Below the pieces are notes generated by a model. It was given only the letters and a program-made list of their open reading frames with translations, did not search any database and was not told the DNA's origin. A DNA stretch of 35,577 nucleotides from Bacillota bacterium (GTDB taxonomy: Bacteria; Bacillota; Clostridia; Oscillospirales; Oscillospiraceae). Shown here one piece after another: positions 16,600-24,366 of this stretch; position 1 is the stretch's first letter, and every line of letters begins with the position of its first letter. Location: positions 1-35,577 of the forward strand of contig JAETQY010000023.1 of assembly GCA_021770445.1 (NCBI GenBank). Reading direction: 5' to 3'. The position numbers and the translations under genes are program-made.

Positions 16600-17957
16600 T
16601 GATGCCCACTGAAACCGACGAACTGCTGCTCCGGCAGCTTCCCCACAGCGTAGAGGCGGAGCAGGCGGTCCTGGGGTCCATGCTTATCGACCCCCGCTGC
16701 GTCTCCGAGGTCATCGATAAGCTGCGCCCCGACGACTTCTACCTCCGCCAGAACAAGGAAATCTATGAGACCATCTACTCCATGTTCAACTACTCCCTCA
16801 CCATCGACCCGGTAACGGTGCTGGAGAACATGAAGCAGAACGGCTATTATGACGAGAACCAGTCCCGGGGCTACCTCTTACAGCTCATGGACACCACCCC
16901 CACCGCCGCCAACGTGGGGGAGTACATCGAGATCATCAAGGACAAGACGCTCTTACGCCGGGTGGCCGAGGCGGCGGGGGACCTGACCGCCATGATTCAG
17001 GAGGGCACCGCCACCGGCCAGGACATCCTGGAGGCGGCGGAGCAGCGCATCTACGCTATCCGCCAGGGCCGGGCCGCCCGGGGGCTTATCCCCATCTCCG
17101 AGGTCATCATCGACGTCTACGACCGGCTGGAGGAGCTGGCCGCCAGCGACAGTGCGATCCCGGGGCTGTCCACCGGACTGCGGGACCTGGACCGGGCCAT
17201 CTCCGGCCTGAACAACTCCGACCTGATCCTTCTCGCCGCCCGGCCGGGCATGGGCAAGACCTCCATGGCCCTGAATATCCTCCTGGACGCGGGCAAGAAG
17301 TCGGGGAAGAAGGTGGCCTTCTTCTCCCTGGAGATGAGCCGGGAGCAGCTGGCCCTGCGCCTCATCTCCAGCGAGTGCTTTGTGGACAACAAGAAGCTGG
17401 TCACCGGCAAGCTGTCTGACGAGGACTGGGAGAGCGTGGCCGCCGCCGCCGACTCCCTCAACCGCTCCACCATCCTCATCGACGACGACTCCAACATTAC
17501 CGTGGCCGACATTCTGGCCAAGTGCCGCCGGGTGGAGGACCTGGGGCTCATTGTGATTGACTACCTCCAGCTGATGCAGTCCGCCGGGGGCAAAACCCGG
17601 GGCAATGAGAACCGGCAGCAGATCGTATCCGACATCTCCCGGAGTCTGAAGATCATGGCCAAGGACCTGAATGTCCCCGTGTTGTGCCTGAGCCAGCTGT
17701 CCCGGGCCAACGAGTCCCGGCAGGACAAGCGGCCCATGCTGTCCGACCTGCGGGAGTCGGGGGCCATCGAGCAGGACGCCGACATCGTTCTCTTCCTCTA
17801 CCGGGAGGGCTACTACAACGCGGACACCGAGAATCCCAATCTGGCCGAGTGCATCATCGCCAAGAACCGCCACGGCGAGACGGGCAAGGTGGACCTGCAG
17901 TGGACCCCTGAATTTACCACCTTCACCGACATGGAGTGGCGAAGAGACGAATATTAA
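16599..17957 (+). CDS. dnaB: Replicative DNA helicase DnaB
   Basis: A 452-residue hexameric replicative helicase (called DnaC in Bacillus). The N-terminal domain (PHSVEAEQAVLGSMLIDP) binds primase. The RecA-like C-terminal domain has Walker A RPGMGKTS (215-222), the SLEMSREQL motif, Walker B LIVIDYLQLM and the DnaB-type SGAIEQDADIVLFLYRE. No intein is present. Two adjacent ATGs (16599 and 16602) can serve as start; both overlap or abut the rplI stop, so translation is coupled to L9. It is the third gene of the operon. Confidence 0.97.
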   Translation: MMPTETDELLLRQLPHSVEAEQAVLGSMLIDPRCVSEVIDKLRPDDFYLRQNKEIYETIYSMFNYSLTIDPVTVLENMKQNGYYDENQSRGYLLQLMDTTPTAANVGEYIEIIKDKTLLRRVAEAAGDLTAMIQEGTATGQDILEAAEQRIYAIRQGRAARGLIPISEVIIDVYDRLEELAASDSAIPGLSTGLRDLDRAISGLNNSDLILLAARPGMGKTSMALNILLDAGKKSGKKVAFFSLEMSREQLALRLISSECFVDNKKLVTGKLSDEDWESVAAAADSLNRSTILIDDDSNITVADILAKCRRVEDLGLIVIDYLQLMQSAGGKTRGNENRQQIVSDISRSLKIMAKDLNVPVLCLSQLSRANESRQDKRPMLSDLRESGAIEQDADIVLFLYREGYYNADTENPNLAECIIAKNRHGETGKVDLQWTPEFTTFTDMEWRRDEY

Positions 17958-17976
17958 ATGAAATGAGGTCCTGCCA

Positions 17977-19368
17977 TTGTTAAAGACCGTTGAGACCTTC
18001 ATCCAGGAGCAGGACCTGATCCCGCCCGGGTCCACGGTGCTGTGTGCCGTGTCCGGCGGGGCAGACTCCATCGCCATGCTCCACATCCTCTACCGGCTCC
18101 GGGACAGGCTGGGTTTTTCTTTGGCTGCCGCCCACTACAACCACAATCTGCGGGGGGCGGAGTCCGACCGGGACCAGCGGTTCGTGGAGCAGTTTGTCCA
18201 GCTGTGCTGTGGGGAGCACCGACGCATTGACGGGACGATCCTCCCCGCCGTCCGGTTGTACTTAGGCTCGGGGGATGTGGCCGGGCAGGCCCGCCTCCGG
18301 GGCACCGGCATCGAGGAGACTGCCCGGGACATGCGCTACGCCTTCCTCCGCCAAGCGGCGGCGGAGGCGGGAGCCGACCTCATTGCCACCGCCCACACCG
18401 CCAGCGACAACGTGGAGACCATCCTCTTCCACCTGGCCCGGGGCTCCGGCCTGCGGGGGCTGGGTGGCATCCTCCCCAAACGGGAGGAGATCATCCGCCC
18501 CCTGCTCACCGTCACCCGACGGGAGGTGGAGGACTACCTCTTTCACCACTGCCTGCCCCACATGGAGGACAGCTCCAACTTCAACGACGACTACGCCCGC
18601 AACCGCATCCGCCACCAGGTGCTGCCTGTGCTGGAGGAGATATCCCCCGGCTTTTTGGCCCGGATGGCGGACACCGCCGCCCTGCTCCGGGCGGACGAGG
18701 CCTGCCTCACCGGGCTGGCCCGGGAGCTGGCCGACCGGGCCGTCCCTGAAGGGGGCGGGCTGTCCATCGAGGCCAAGTCCATCGCCGCCGCCCCTGACCC
18801 CATCGCCAGCCGGGCGCTCCGGCTGCTGCTGGGCCGGCTGTGGGGGGGCGACCAGAACTGCTCCGCCGTCCATTTAAACGCCCTGCTGCGGCTGTGCCGG
18901 GGGGACGACCCCTCTGGAGAGGTCCATCTTCCCCACAGCACCAATGCCCGGCGGGTCTACGAGCTCCTTCTGTTTACCCCCCGGCTGGGGCCCATCCCCC
19001 TGGAGGAGGGGCCGCTGCCCCTCCCGGGCGCGCTGGACTGCGGCCCGTGGCGCGTTTCCTGCGCCCAGGAGGACTACCGGGGCCAGCCCCAGGGCCCCTG
19101 GGACTTCTGGCTGGACCGGGAGGCCGCCCCCGCCCTGCGCATGCGGGCCCGGAGCACCGGCGACCGGCTCACCCCGCCGGGACGGCTGGGGAAGACGGTG
19201 AAAAAATGGATGATCGAGGAAAAAATCCCCCGCCTCCGGCGGGAGATTCTGCCCGTCTTTGACTGCGGAGGGAGGGTCGCCGCCGTGGCCGGCCTGGGCC
19301 CCGACCGGACCTTCGTTGCGGGGAAGGGCCAGAGCGCCTGGCACATCACCGTGTCCAACATTGAATGA
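17977..19368 (+). CDS. tilS: tRNA(Ile)-lysidine synthase
   Basis: A 463-residue cytoplasmic enzyme that changes C34 of tRNA-Ile(CAU) to lysidine so that it reads AUA as Ile. The N-terminal PP-loop ATPase domain carries SGGADS (26-31), AAHYNHNLRG and THTASDN-type (ATAHTASDNVETILFHL) segments. The central helical domain and the C-terminal TilS domain (LRMRARSTGDRLTPPGR, then KKWMIEEKIPR) are complete. The start is TTG at 17977, preceded by a modest AATGAGGT; no in-frame ATG lies upstream. It lies 19 bases after dnaB. The following hpt gene makes the tilS-hpt-ftsH order that is conserved across Firmicutes. Confidence 0.95.
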   Translation: MLKTVETFIQEQDLIPPGSTVLCAVSGGADSIAMLHILYRLRDRLGFSLAAAHYNHNLRGAESDRDQRFVEQFVQLCCGEHRRIDGTILPAVRLYLGSGDVAGQARLRGTGIEETARDMRYAFLRQAAAEAGADLIATAHTASDNVETILFHLARGSGLRGLGGILPKREEIIRPLLTVTRREVEDYLFHHCLPHMEDSSNFNDDYARNRIRHQVLPVLEEISPGFLARMADTAALLRADEACLTGLARELADRAVPEGGGLSIEAKSIAAAPDPIASRALRLLLGRLWGGDQNCSAVHLNALLRLCRGDDPSGEVHLPHSTNARRVYELLLFTPRLGPIPLEEGPLPLPGALDCGPWRVSCAQEDYRGQPQGPWDFWLDREAAPALRMRARSTGDRLTPPGRLGKTVKKWMIEEKIPRLRREILPVFDCGGRVAAVAGLGPDRTFVAGKGQSAWHITVSNIE

Positions 19369-19383
19369 AAGGAAGAAAATTTC

Positions 19384-19926
19384 ATGTTAGAGAAGGACAT
19401 TCAGGAGATATTATTTACAGAGGAGCAATTGAAAAATCGGGTGAACGAGATTGCCCGTCAGATCGAGGCGGACTACGCCGGTAAGGAGATCATGCTCATC
19501 AGCGTGCTCCGAGGCTCCTTTATTTTTATGGCCGACCTGTGCCGGGCCATCGACCTGCCCTGCACTCTGGACTTTATGGCGGTCTCCTCCTACGGCACGG
19601 GCACCACCTCCAGCGGCCAGGTGCAGATTACCAAGGACCTGACCGAGGATATTACCGGCCGGCACGTCATCGTGGTGGAGGACATCCTGGATAGCGGCAA
19701 CACTCTGAGCTACCTGCTGAACATCCTGAGCCACCGCAAGCCCGCCTCGGTGCGGCTGTGCACCCTGCTGGACAAGCCGGACCGGCGGACCAAGCCGGTG
19801 GATCTGCACTACCGCGGCTTCACCATCCCAGACGCCTTTGTGGTGGGCTACGGCCTGGACTATGCGGAGAAATACCGCAATCTGCCCTATATCGGCGTGT
19901 TGAAGCCTGAGGTTTACGGCGGATAA
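19384..19926 (+). CDS. hpt: Hypoxanthine phosphoribosyltransferase
   Basis: A 180-residue purine-salvage enzyme converting hypoxanthine (and usually guanine) plus PRPP to the nucleotide. The PRPP-binding signature VVEDILDSGNTL is at 97-108, with the acidic pair Glu99-Asp100. The flexible-loop motif SSYG is at 68-71, and the base-binding end DAFVVGYGLDYAEKYRNLPY is intact. GGAAG precedes the ATG. It lies between tilS and ftsH; in Bacillus Hpt and TilS also regulate ftsH expression, which may hold here but is not visible in the sequence. Confidence 0.96.
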   Translation: MLEKDIQEILFTEEQLKNRVNEIARQIEADYAGKEIMLISVLRGSFIFMADLCRAIDLPCTLDFMAVSSYGTGTTSSGQVQITKDLTEDITGRHVIVVEDILDSGNTLSYLLNILSHRKPASVRLCTLLDKPDRRTKPVDLHYRGFTIPDAFVVGYGLDYAEKYRNLPYIGVLKPEVYGG

Positions 19927-19947
19927 ACAGGAAAGGAAATTACGCCT

Positions 19948-21831
19948 ATGAGACGCTTTGGCCTCCAGAACATCACCATATACATCCTGCTGGCGCTGAT
20001 GATCTTTTTTACCTTCTCCGCCCTCCAGCAGATGGATCGAAGGGATGCCCCCACCTACAGCCAGATCAGGATGCTCTTTCTCCAGGAGCAGGTGGAGTAT
20101 TTTACCCTGGAGGACAAGACCCTCACCCTGACCCTGCGGGGCGGGGATGGGAACGCCCCCGTCCGCCTCACTTACCGGGTGGTCGACCCCGATCTCTTCT
20201 ATACCGACATGCGGGAGCTGGTCAACGAGCAGCTGGAGAGCGGGGTGCTCAAGGGGTATGACTATCCCCCCGGCGTAGAGAGCTCCTGGTGGTACGACCT
20301 GATCCCCTATTTTGTGGCGGCGGCGGTGCTGGGCCTGTTCTGGTACCTGATGATGCGCCAGCGCAGCGGGAGCAACGGCGGAGGGGGCGCGCCCGGCGCA
20401 GCCCGCTTCGGCCGGGCCCGTACCCGTACCCTGTCCGACCAGGGGAAGAAGATCACCTTCCAGGATGTGGCAGGGGCGGAGGAGGAGAAGGAGGAGCTTC
20501 AGGAGATCGTGGAGTTCCTTCGGGACCCCAAGAAGTTCACCTCCCTGGGGGCCCGCATCCCCAAGGGCGTGCTGCTGGTGGGCCCTCCGGGCACCGGCAA
20601 GACCCTCATCGCCAAGGCGGTGGCCGGGGAGGCAGGGGTGCAGTTTTTGTCCATCTCGGGCTCCGACTTTGTGGAGCTGTATGTGGGTGTGGGCGCGTCC
20701 CGGGTCCGGGACCTCTTCGACCAGGCCAAAAAGGACGCCCCGGCGATCGTATTTATTGACGAGATCGACGCCGTGGGCCGCCAGCGGGGCACCGGACTGG
20801 GGGGCGGCCATGACGAGCGGGAGCAGACCCTGAACCAGCTGCTGGTGGAGATGGACGGCTTCGCCTCCAACGAGGGCGTGATTGTCCTGGCCGCCACCAA
20901 CCGGCAGGATATTTTGGACCCTGCTCTCCTGCGCCCCGGCCGGTTTGACCGGCAGATCTATGTGGGCCTGCCGGACATCAAGGGCCGGGAGGAGATTTTG
21001 AAGGTCCACGCCCGGGAGAAGCCCCTGGCCGAGGATGTGGTCCTCCGGGATGTGGCTAAAGCCACCTCCGGCTTCACCGGGGCCGACCTGGAGAATCTGC
21101 TCAACGAGGCGGCCCTGCTGGCCGCTCGGGCCGACCGGCGCTTCCTCACCCGCACCGACCTCCACGAGGCCATGCTCAAGGTGATTGCCGGCCCGGAGAA
21201 GCGCAGCCGGGTGGTCACCGAGCATACCCGCAGGCTCACCGCCTACCACGAGGCGGGCCACGCCGTGGTCATCCACGAGCTGTCCACCGCCGACCCGGTC
21301 CACCAGATCACCATTGTCCCCCGGGGACAGGCGGGAGGCATGACCATCTCCCTGCCCGACGAGGACAAGGCCTACCAGTCCAAAAAGGAGCTGACCGAGC
21401 AGATTGCCCGCTGTCTGGGCGGCCGGGTGGCCGAGCAGCTGGTGCTGGGGGATATCTCCACCGGCGCGGGCAGCGATATCCAGCGGGCCTCCGCCATTGC
21501 CCGGAACATGGTCATGCGCTACGGCATGAGCGACAAGCTGGGCAGCGTGGTCTACGAGACCGGCCACGACGAGGTGTTCATCGGCCGATCCATGGCCCAG
21601 GCCAAGAGCTACTCCGAGGAGGTGGCCGCCCTGATCGACCAGGAGGTCAGCGCCCTGATCGACGCGGCCTACAACCACTGCGAGCGTATTTTGAAGCTCC
21701 GCCGCCACGAGCTAGAGGTCACCGCCCGGTACCTGCTGGACCACGAGACCATGGACGCTGACACCTTCGCCAAGGTCTTTGACGACCCCAGCGCCGAGGA
21801 GCTGGCCCCCTACCGGGAGATTCAGCCCTGA
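19948..21831 (+). CDS. ftsH: ATP-dependent zinc metalloprotease FtsH
   Basis: A 627-residue membrane-anchored AAA+ protease. Two membrane helices (about 9-27 and 117-135) flank a small extracellular domain. The AAA module has Walker A GPPGTGKT (212-219), the pore loop [15 protein letters not shown], Walker B with DEID (271-274) and the SRH segment [13 protein letters not shown]. The protease domain has the zinc site HEAGH (434-438) with the third ligand Asp near 510 in [11 protein letters not shown]. It degrades misfolded or regulatory membrane and cytosolic proteins. It is the last gene of the housekeeping operon. No clear intrinsic terminator follows before the tRNA promoter. Confidence 0.97.
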   Translation: MRRFGLQNITIYILLALMIFFTFSALQQMDRRDAPTYSQIRMLFLQEQVEYFTLEDKTLTLTLRGGDGNAPVRLTYRVVDPDLFYTDMRELVNEQLESGVLKGYDYPPGVESSWWYDLIPYFVAAAVLGLFWYLMMRQRSGSNGGGGAPGAARFGRARTRTLSDQGKKITFQDVAGAEEEKEELQEIVEFLRDPKKFTSLGARIPKGVLLVGPPGTGKTLIAKAVAGEAGVQFLSISGSDFVELYVGVGASRVRDLFDQAKKDAPAIVFIDEIDAVGRQRGTGLGGGHDEREQTLNQLLVEMDGFASNEGVIVLAATNRQDILDPALLRPGRFDRQIYVGLPDIKGREEILKVHAREKPLAEDVVLRDVAKATSGFTGADLENLLNEAALLAARADRRFLTRTDLHEAMLKVIAGPEKRSRVVTEHTRRLTAYHEAGHAVVIHELSTADPVHQITIVPRGQAGGMTISLPDEDKAYQSKKELTEQIARCLGGRVAEQLVLGDISTGAGSDIQRASAIARNMVMRYGMSDKLGSVVYETGHDEVFIGRSMAQAKSYSEEVAALIDQEVSALIDAAYNHCERILKLRRHELEVTARYLLDHETMDADTFAKVFDDPSAEELAPYREIQP

Positions 21832-21865
21832 GCCCCCTTTTTTGGTGGAGGTGGAAAATTCCCTC

Positions 21866-21894
21866 TTTACAAATTTGCTCAAAGGTGCTATACT
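21866..21894 (+). promoter_or_regulatory. Promoter of tRNA-Arg
   Basis: TTTACA (21866-21871), a 17-base spacer and TGC-TATACT (TATACT at 21889-21894), placing the start near 21901, 15 bases before the mature tRNA end. Confidence 0.75.
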
Positions 21895-21915
21895 AACATA
21901 GCGCCTTTGAGATGT

Positions 21916-21992
21916 GCGTCCGTAGTTCAATTGGATAGAGCGTCAGATTCCGGTTCTGAATGTTGGGGGTTCGAGTCCCTTCGGGCGTGCCA
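21916..21992 (+). tRNA. tRNA-Arg (anticodon CCG)
   Basis: A 77-base cloverleaf with encoded CCA. The acceptor stem GCGTCCG pairs with CGGGCGT (two G-U pairs). The D-arm is GTTC/GAGC, the anticodon stem TCAGA/TCTGA encloses TTCCGGT with anticodon CCG, and the T-loop is TTCGAGT. G73 is the discriminator. It reads CGG arginine codons. It is transcribed alone, with its own promoter and terminator. No duplicated 3' end that would mark an integrated element was found in the following kilobase. Confidence 0.95.
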
Positions 21993-21996
21993 TGCC

Positions 21997-22034
21997 GCCG
22001 GAGCAAAGTCCGCTTTGCTCCGGCGATTTTTTAT
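21997..22034 (+). terminator. Terminator of tRNA-Arg
   Basis: GCCGGAGCAAAG (21997-22008) and CTTTGCTCCGGC (22013-22024) are perfectly complementary around a TCCG loop, followed by GATTTTTTAT. Confidence 0.92.
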
Positions 22035-22047
22035 CCCTATTATCTGT

Positions 22048-22061
22048 AATGAATATTCATT
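22048..22061. promoter_or_regulatory. 14-base perfect palindrome upstream of the PilZ gene
   Basis: AATGAATATTCATT is its own reverse complement. It sits just after the tRNA terminator and 91 bases before the PilZ start, where an operator or a promoter-proximal site could be. No clear -35/-10 pair was found next to it. The rest of 22025-22152 has no gene and no riboswitch that I recognise. Confidence 0.3.
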
Positions 22062-22152
22062 TTTGGCCCGTCCGGGTCGCTAATTGGAGTTAGGCGAGCT
22101 GGAATTTTCAGGCCAGGAGCTGAAAGCAACAGGCTTAAATGGGAGGCACAGA

Positions 22153-22848
22153 ATGAGTTTACTAGACTTTTTTGGCAGGCGGGCCAAGGCACAGCCGATT
22201 CCAGCGCCGGAGGAGACGAGCAAAGCGGATGAGCTTGAGATCTACTCTGGAATGCGGGTCGAGGTGACGACGCTAGAGGGACAGCTGCTCTTTGTGGCAA
22301 AATTACTTGGCTTAAACGGGGATCGAGCGGAGCTGCACCAATATTCTGAAATGGAGCTCCCGCAGGTAGAAGAGCCCTGCCATGTCAGGATTCGCGGGTA
22401 CAGCGATCATGACCGGAAGGCTGTCTACATGGAGGGCGTTATTTCACCCAGGCCTAAGCACATTTGGCAGGTTGAGGAGTTGACGGTCTGCCGAATCGGA
22501 AATGACCGCGCGTTCTTTCGCCTGGACACAAATTTGAATGCCACCGCCACCATGTTCAGCGGGCTGGCCATTGGGGAAAAGCCCTGTGTGATGCTGAATA
22601 TCAGCGTGGGCGGAGCCTGCGTCAGCTCAGAATACAAATACCACGAGGGCGATAAGTTTTTATTAAAGGTAAAGCTACTGGAGGACAGGCCTGAGTCGGT
22701 GATGTTTTGCCAAGTGCTGCGCATTGTGGAAAAGAGCGAGCAGAGATTTGAATATGGGTGCCGGTTTTTAGAGCTGACAGAGGAGGACCAGGAGAAGATT
22801 ATACAAAACATCTTTGCGGCTCAGCGGCAAAAGAGAGGGCGCTCTTGA
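22153..22848 (+). CDS. PilZ-domain c-di-GMP-binding protein (YcgR-like)
   Basis: A 231-residue soluble protein with a YcgR-like architecture. An N-terminal beta-rich domain (about 28-108, IYSGMRVEVTTLEGQLLFVA) resembles the flagellar-brake PilZN domain. The C-terminal PilZ domain carries the two c-di-GMP motifs: RAFFR (119-123, RxxxR) and NISVGG (149-154, (D/N)xSxxG). It probably senses c-di-GMP and acts on motility or envelope function. ATG 22153 is chosen because GGGAGG (22141-22146) lies 6 bases upstream; the longer frame from TTG 22084 lacks a ribosome site. Its base composition is clearly more AT-rich than its neighbours and its codon choice differs, suggesting a different history. No flagellar or diguanylate cyclase gene is in the window. 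Confidence 0.85.
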   Translation: MSLLDFFGRRAKAQPIPAPEETSKADELEIYSGMRVEVTTLEGQLLFVAKLLGLNGDRAELHQYSEMELPQVEEPCHVRIRGYSDHDRKAVYMEGVISPRPKHIWQVEELTVCRIGNDRAFFRLDTNLNATATMFSGLAIGEKPCVMLNISVGGACVSSEYKYHEGDKFLLKVKLLEDRPESVMFCQVLRIVEKSEQRFEYGCRFLELTEEDQEKIIQNIFAAQRQKRGRS

Positions 22849-22852
22849 AGCG

Positions 22853-22895
22853 CAGAAAGGGGTGCTGACCGCTTCGCTTTCTGTCCCCTTTACGA
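22853..22895 (+). terminator. Possible terminator of the PilZ gene (alternative folds)
   Basis: Two mutually exclusive helices are possible just after the stop: CAGAAAG (22853-22859) with CTTTCTG (22877-22883), and AAAGGGG (22856-22862) with CCCCTTT (22885-22891). There is no T-run of note, so this is a weak terminator at best. Confidence 0.3.
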
Positions 22896-22896
22896 A

Positions 22897-22925
22897 TTGA
22901 CTTCCCCTATCCTATATGGTATACT
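22897..22925 (+). promoter_or_regulatory. Promoter of the dlt-like envelope operon
   Basis: TTGACT (22897-22902), a 17-base spacer and TGG-TATACT (TATACT at 22920-22925). Transcription would start near 22932, leaving an 80-base leader. Confidence 0.75.
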
Positions 22926-22943
22926 GCCTTCGGCAATATGGAC

Positions 22944-22967
22944 GCTGCACGCGAGTGCGGTATTTTT
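22944..22967 (+). promoter_or_regulatory. Leader hairpin with T-run (possible attenuator)
   Basis: GCTGCAC (22944-22950) and GTGCGGT (22955-22961) pair (two G-U) around a GCGA tetraloop, followed directly by ATTTTTG. It begins about 12 bases after the predicted transcription start and about 45 bases before the first gene, a suitable place for early termination control. Confidence 0.35.
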
Positions 22968-23010
22968 GCGTGTTCTTCCGGCCTGAGCCGGGAAAACGAA
23001 TGGGAAAGCA

Positions 23011-24366
23011 GTGATCGCAGTGTCAAATATAAGCAAGACGGGGCACGGCGGCGGATATCCCCCTGACCAGGGGCCGGGGAAGCGTGTTTGGCTGGCCGCG
23101 GCGGCCTGTCTGGTTATTGTGGTGCTGGTCTGCGCGGCCCTGTTTGGAAAGGGCCGGCTGCCAGCACAGCCGGGTCCGGGCAGTGCCTCCGGCAGTGATG
23201 TGCCCGCCGCCGATGTAACCGCACCCCAGCTGCTGGGGGTCCGGGACCTCACCGTGGCCCTGAACGGGACGGTCTCCTACCGGGACGGTGTGTCCGCCGT
23301 AGACGATGTGGACGGCCCGGTGGCGGTCACAATCGACGCGGCCGCGGTGAACCTGACCGCCGTCGGAGAGTACCCGGTGATCTACTCCGCCCAGGACGCG
23401 GCGGGAAACCGGGCGGAACAGACCGCCACTGTCACGGTGGTGGAGACCGCCACGGTGGACCAGGGCCGGGACGAAGAGACGGAGGACGAGACCCCCGGAG
23501 GAAGCGGCGGGGGTGTCCCTCTGAGCGAGGTGACCCAGGAGGATGTGGACCGGCTGTGCGACCAGATCCTGGGGAGAATCACCAACTCGGGCATGAGCCA
23601 GCGGGAGAAGGCCCGGGCCATCTTCAACTATGTGAACGGACACGTCAAATATGTGGGCAGCTCCGACAAATCCAGCTGGATCATCGGGGCCTATGTGGGC
23701 TTTACCCGGGGCCGGGGGGACTGCTATAACTACTTCGCCTGCTCCAAGGCCCTGCTGACCAGGGCGGGTATCTCCAACGTGGACCTACAGCGGGTGGGGG
23801 GCAACTCCCGCCACTACTGGCAGCTGGTGAACACCGGTGACGGCTGGTACCACTTTGACGCCTGCCCCCACCCTAACGGCTACCCGCTGTACGCCTTCAT
23901 GATTACGGAGGCCCAGGCCAGGGCCTACACTGAACAGGTGAAGGACGCCCGGCTGAACTACTACGTCTACGACTACAGCACCTGTCCGGTAACGGTGGAG
24001 GGGACACCCGAGGAAGCCCCTCCAGAGGAGACCCAGCCCGGTGAGGGAGAAGAGCTCGGTGAAGGAGAAAACCCCGGCGAGGGGGAGGACCCCACCATTC
24101 CGCCGGACCCCGCCGGCTCTCAGGACCCCACGCAGCCCCCGCCCGACCAGTCTGGAGAGGGACAGGACCCCACACAGCCGCCCGACCAGTCCGGCGGAAG
24201 CGGGGAGCCCACACAGCCGCCTGACCAGTCCGGCGGAGGGGAGGACCCCACGGTCCCGCCCCCCGATCAGTCGGGGGCGGAGACAGACCCCGGCGGCAGC
24301 GGAAACCCCGCGGAGCAGCAGCCGCCTGACCAGAGCGGAGAGGAGGGCGAGCAGCTTGCAGCGTAA
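23011..24366 (+). CDS. Secreted transglutaminase-like protein with Ig-like domain and Pro-rich tail
   Basis: A protein of about 451 residues. One membrane segment (about 28-50) is followed by an Ig-like domain of the DUF5011 type (about 70-150, with a SYRDGVSAVDDVDG repeat core). Then comes an acidic linker, a transglutaminase-like domain with Cys238 (RGDCYNYFAC), His268 (NSRHYWQL) and Asp283 (YHFDACP), and a low-complexity tail from about 335 of Glu/Gly and Pro-rich repeats. It is probably a wall-associated protease or crosslinker exposed outside the membrane. The start is uncertain: GTG 23011 or GTG 23020, the latter better spaced (11 bases) from GGGAAAG at 23002-23008. Its end overlaps the adenylation gene by 11 bases. 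It is the first gene of the envelope operon. Confidence 0.82.
   Translation: MIAVSNISKTGHGGGYPPDQGPGKRVWLAAAACLVIVVLVCAALFGKGRLPAQPGPGSASGSDVPAADVTAPQLLGVRDLTVALNGTVSYRDGVSAVDDVDGPVAVTIDAAAVNLTAVGEYPVIYSAQDAAGNRAEQTATVTVVETATVDQGRDEETEDETPGGSGGGVPLSEVTQEDVDRLCDQILGRITNSGMSQREKARAIFNYVNGHVKYVGSSDKSSWIIGAYVGFTRGRGDCYNYFACSKALLTRAGISNVDLQRVGGNSRHYWQLVNTGDGWYHFDACPHPNGYPLYAFMITEAQARAYTEQVKDARLNYYVYDYSTCPVTVEGTPEEAPPEETQPGEGEELGEGENPGEGEDPTIPPDPAGSQDPTQPPPDQSGEGQDPTQPPDQSGGSGEPTQPPDQSGGGEDPTVPPPDQSGAETDPGGSGNPAEQQPPDQSGEEGEQLAA
24115..24345 (+). repeat. Tandem Pro-rich repeats within the transglutaminase-like gene
   Basis: About five imperfect copies of a 30-45 base unit encode DPTQPP(P)DQSG-type peptides, with variants EPTQPPDQSG, DPTVPPPDQSG and EQQPPDQSG. 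Such repeats usually span the cell wall and change copy number between strains. Confidence 0.8.

Noticed and set aside
19411..21708. A 765-codon minus-strand frame opposite hpt and ftsH
   Set aside because: Low-complexity shadow of two well-recognised genes, with no ribosome site.
22034..22152. A c-di-GMP riboswitch ahead of the PilZ gene
   Set aside because: The conserved core of the class I aptamer is not present and no class II features could be recognised; only a palindrome was kept.
21960..23010. An integrated element using tRNA-Arg as attachment site
   Set aside because: No repeat of the tRNA 3' end was seen downstream and no integrase is present; only the composition of the PilZ gene is unusual.
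24041..24355. An Arg/Pro-rich N-terminal extension of the adenylation enzyme
   Set aside because: It is the second frame of the Pro-rich repeats of the preceding gene; the family N-terminus and the AGGAGG site place the start at TTG 24356.
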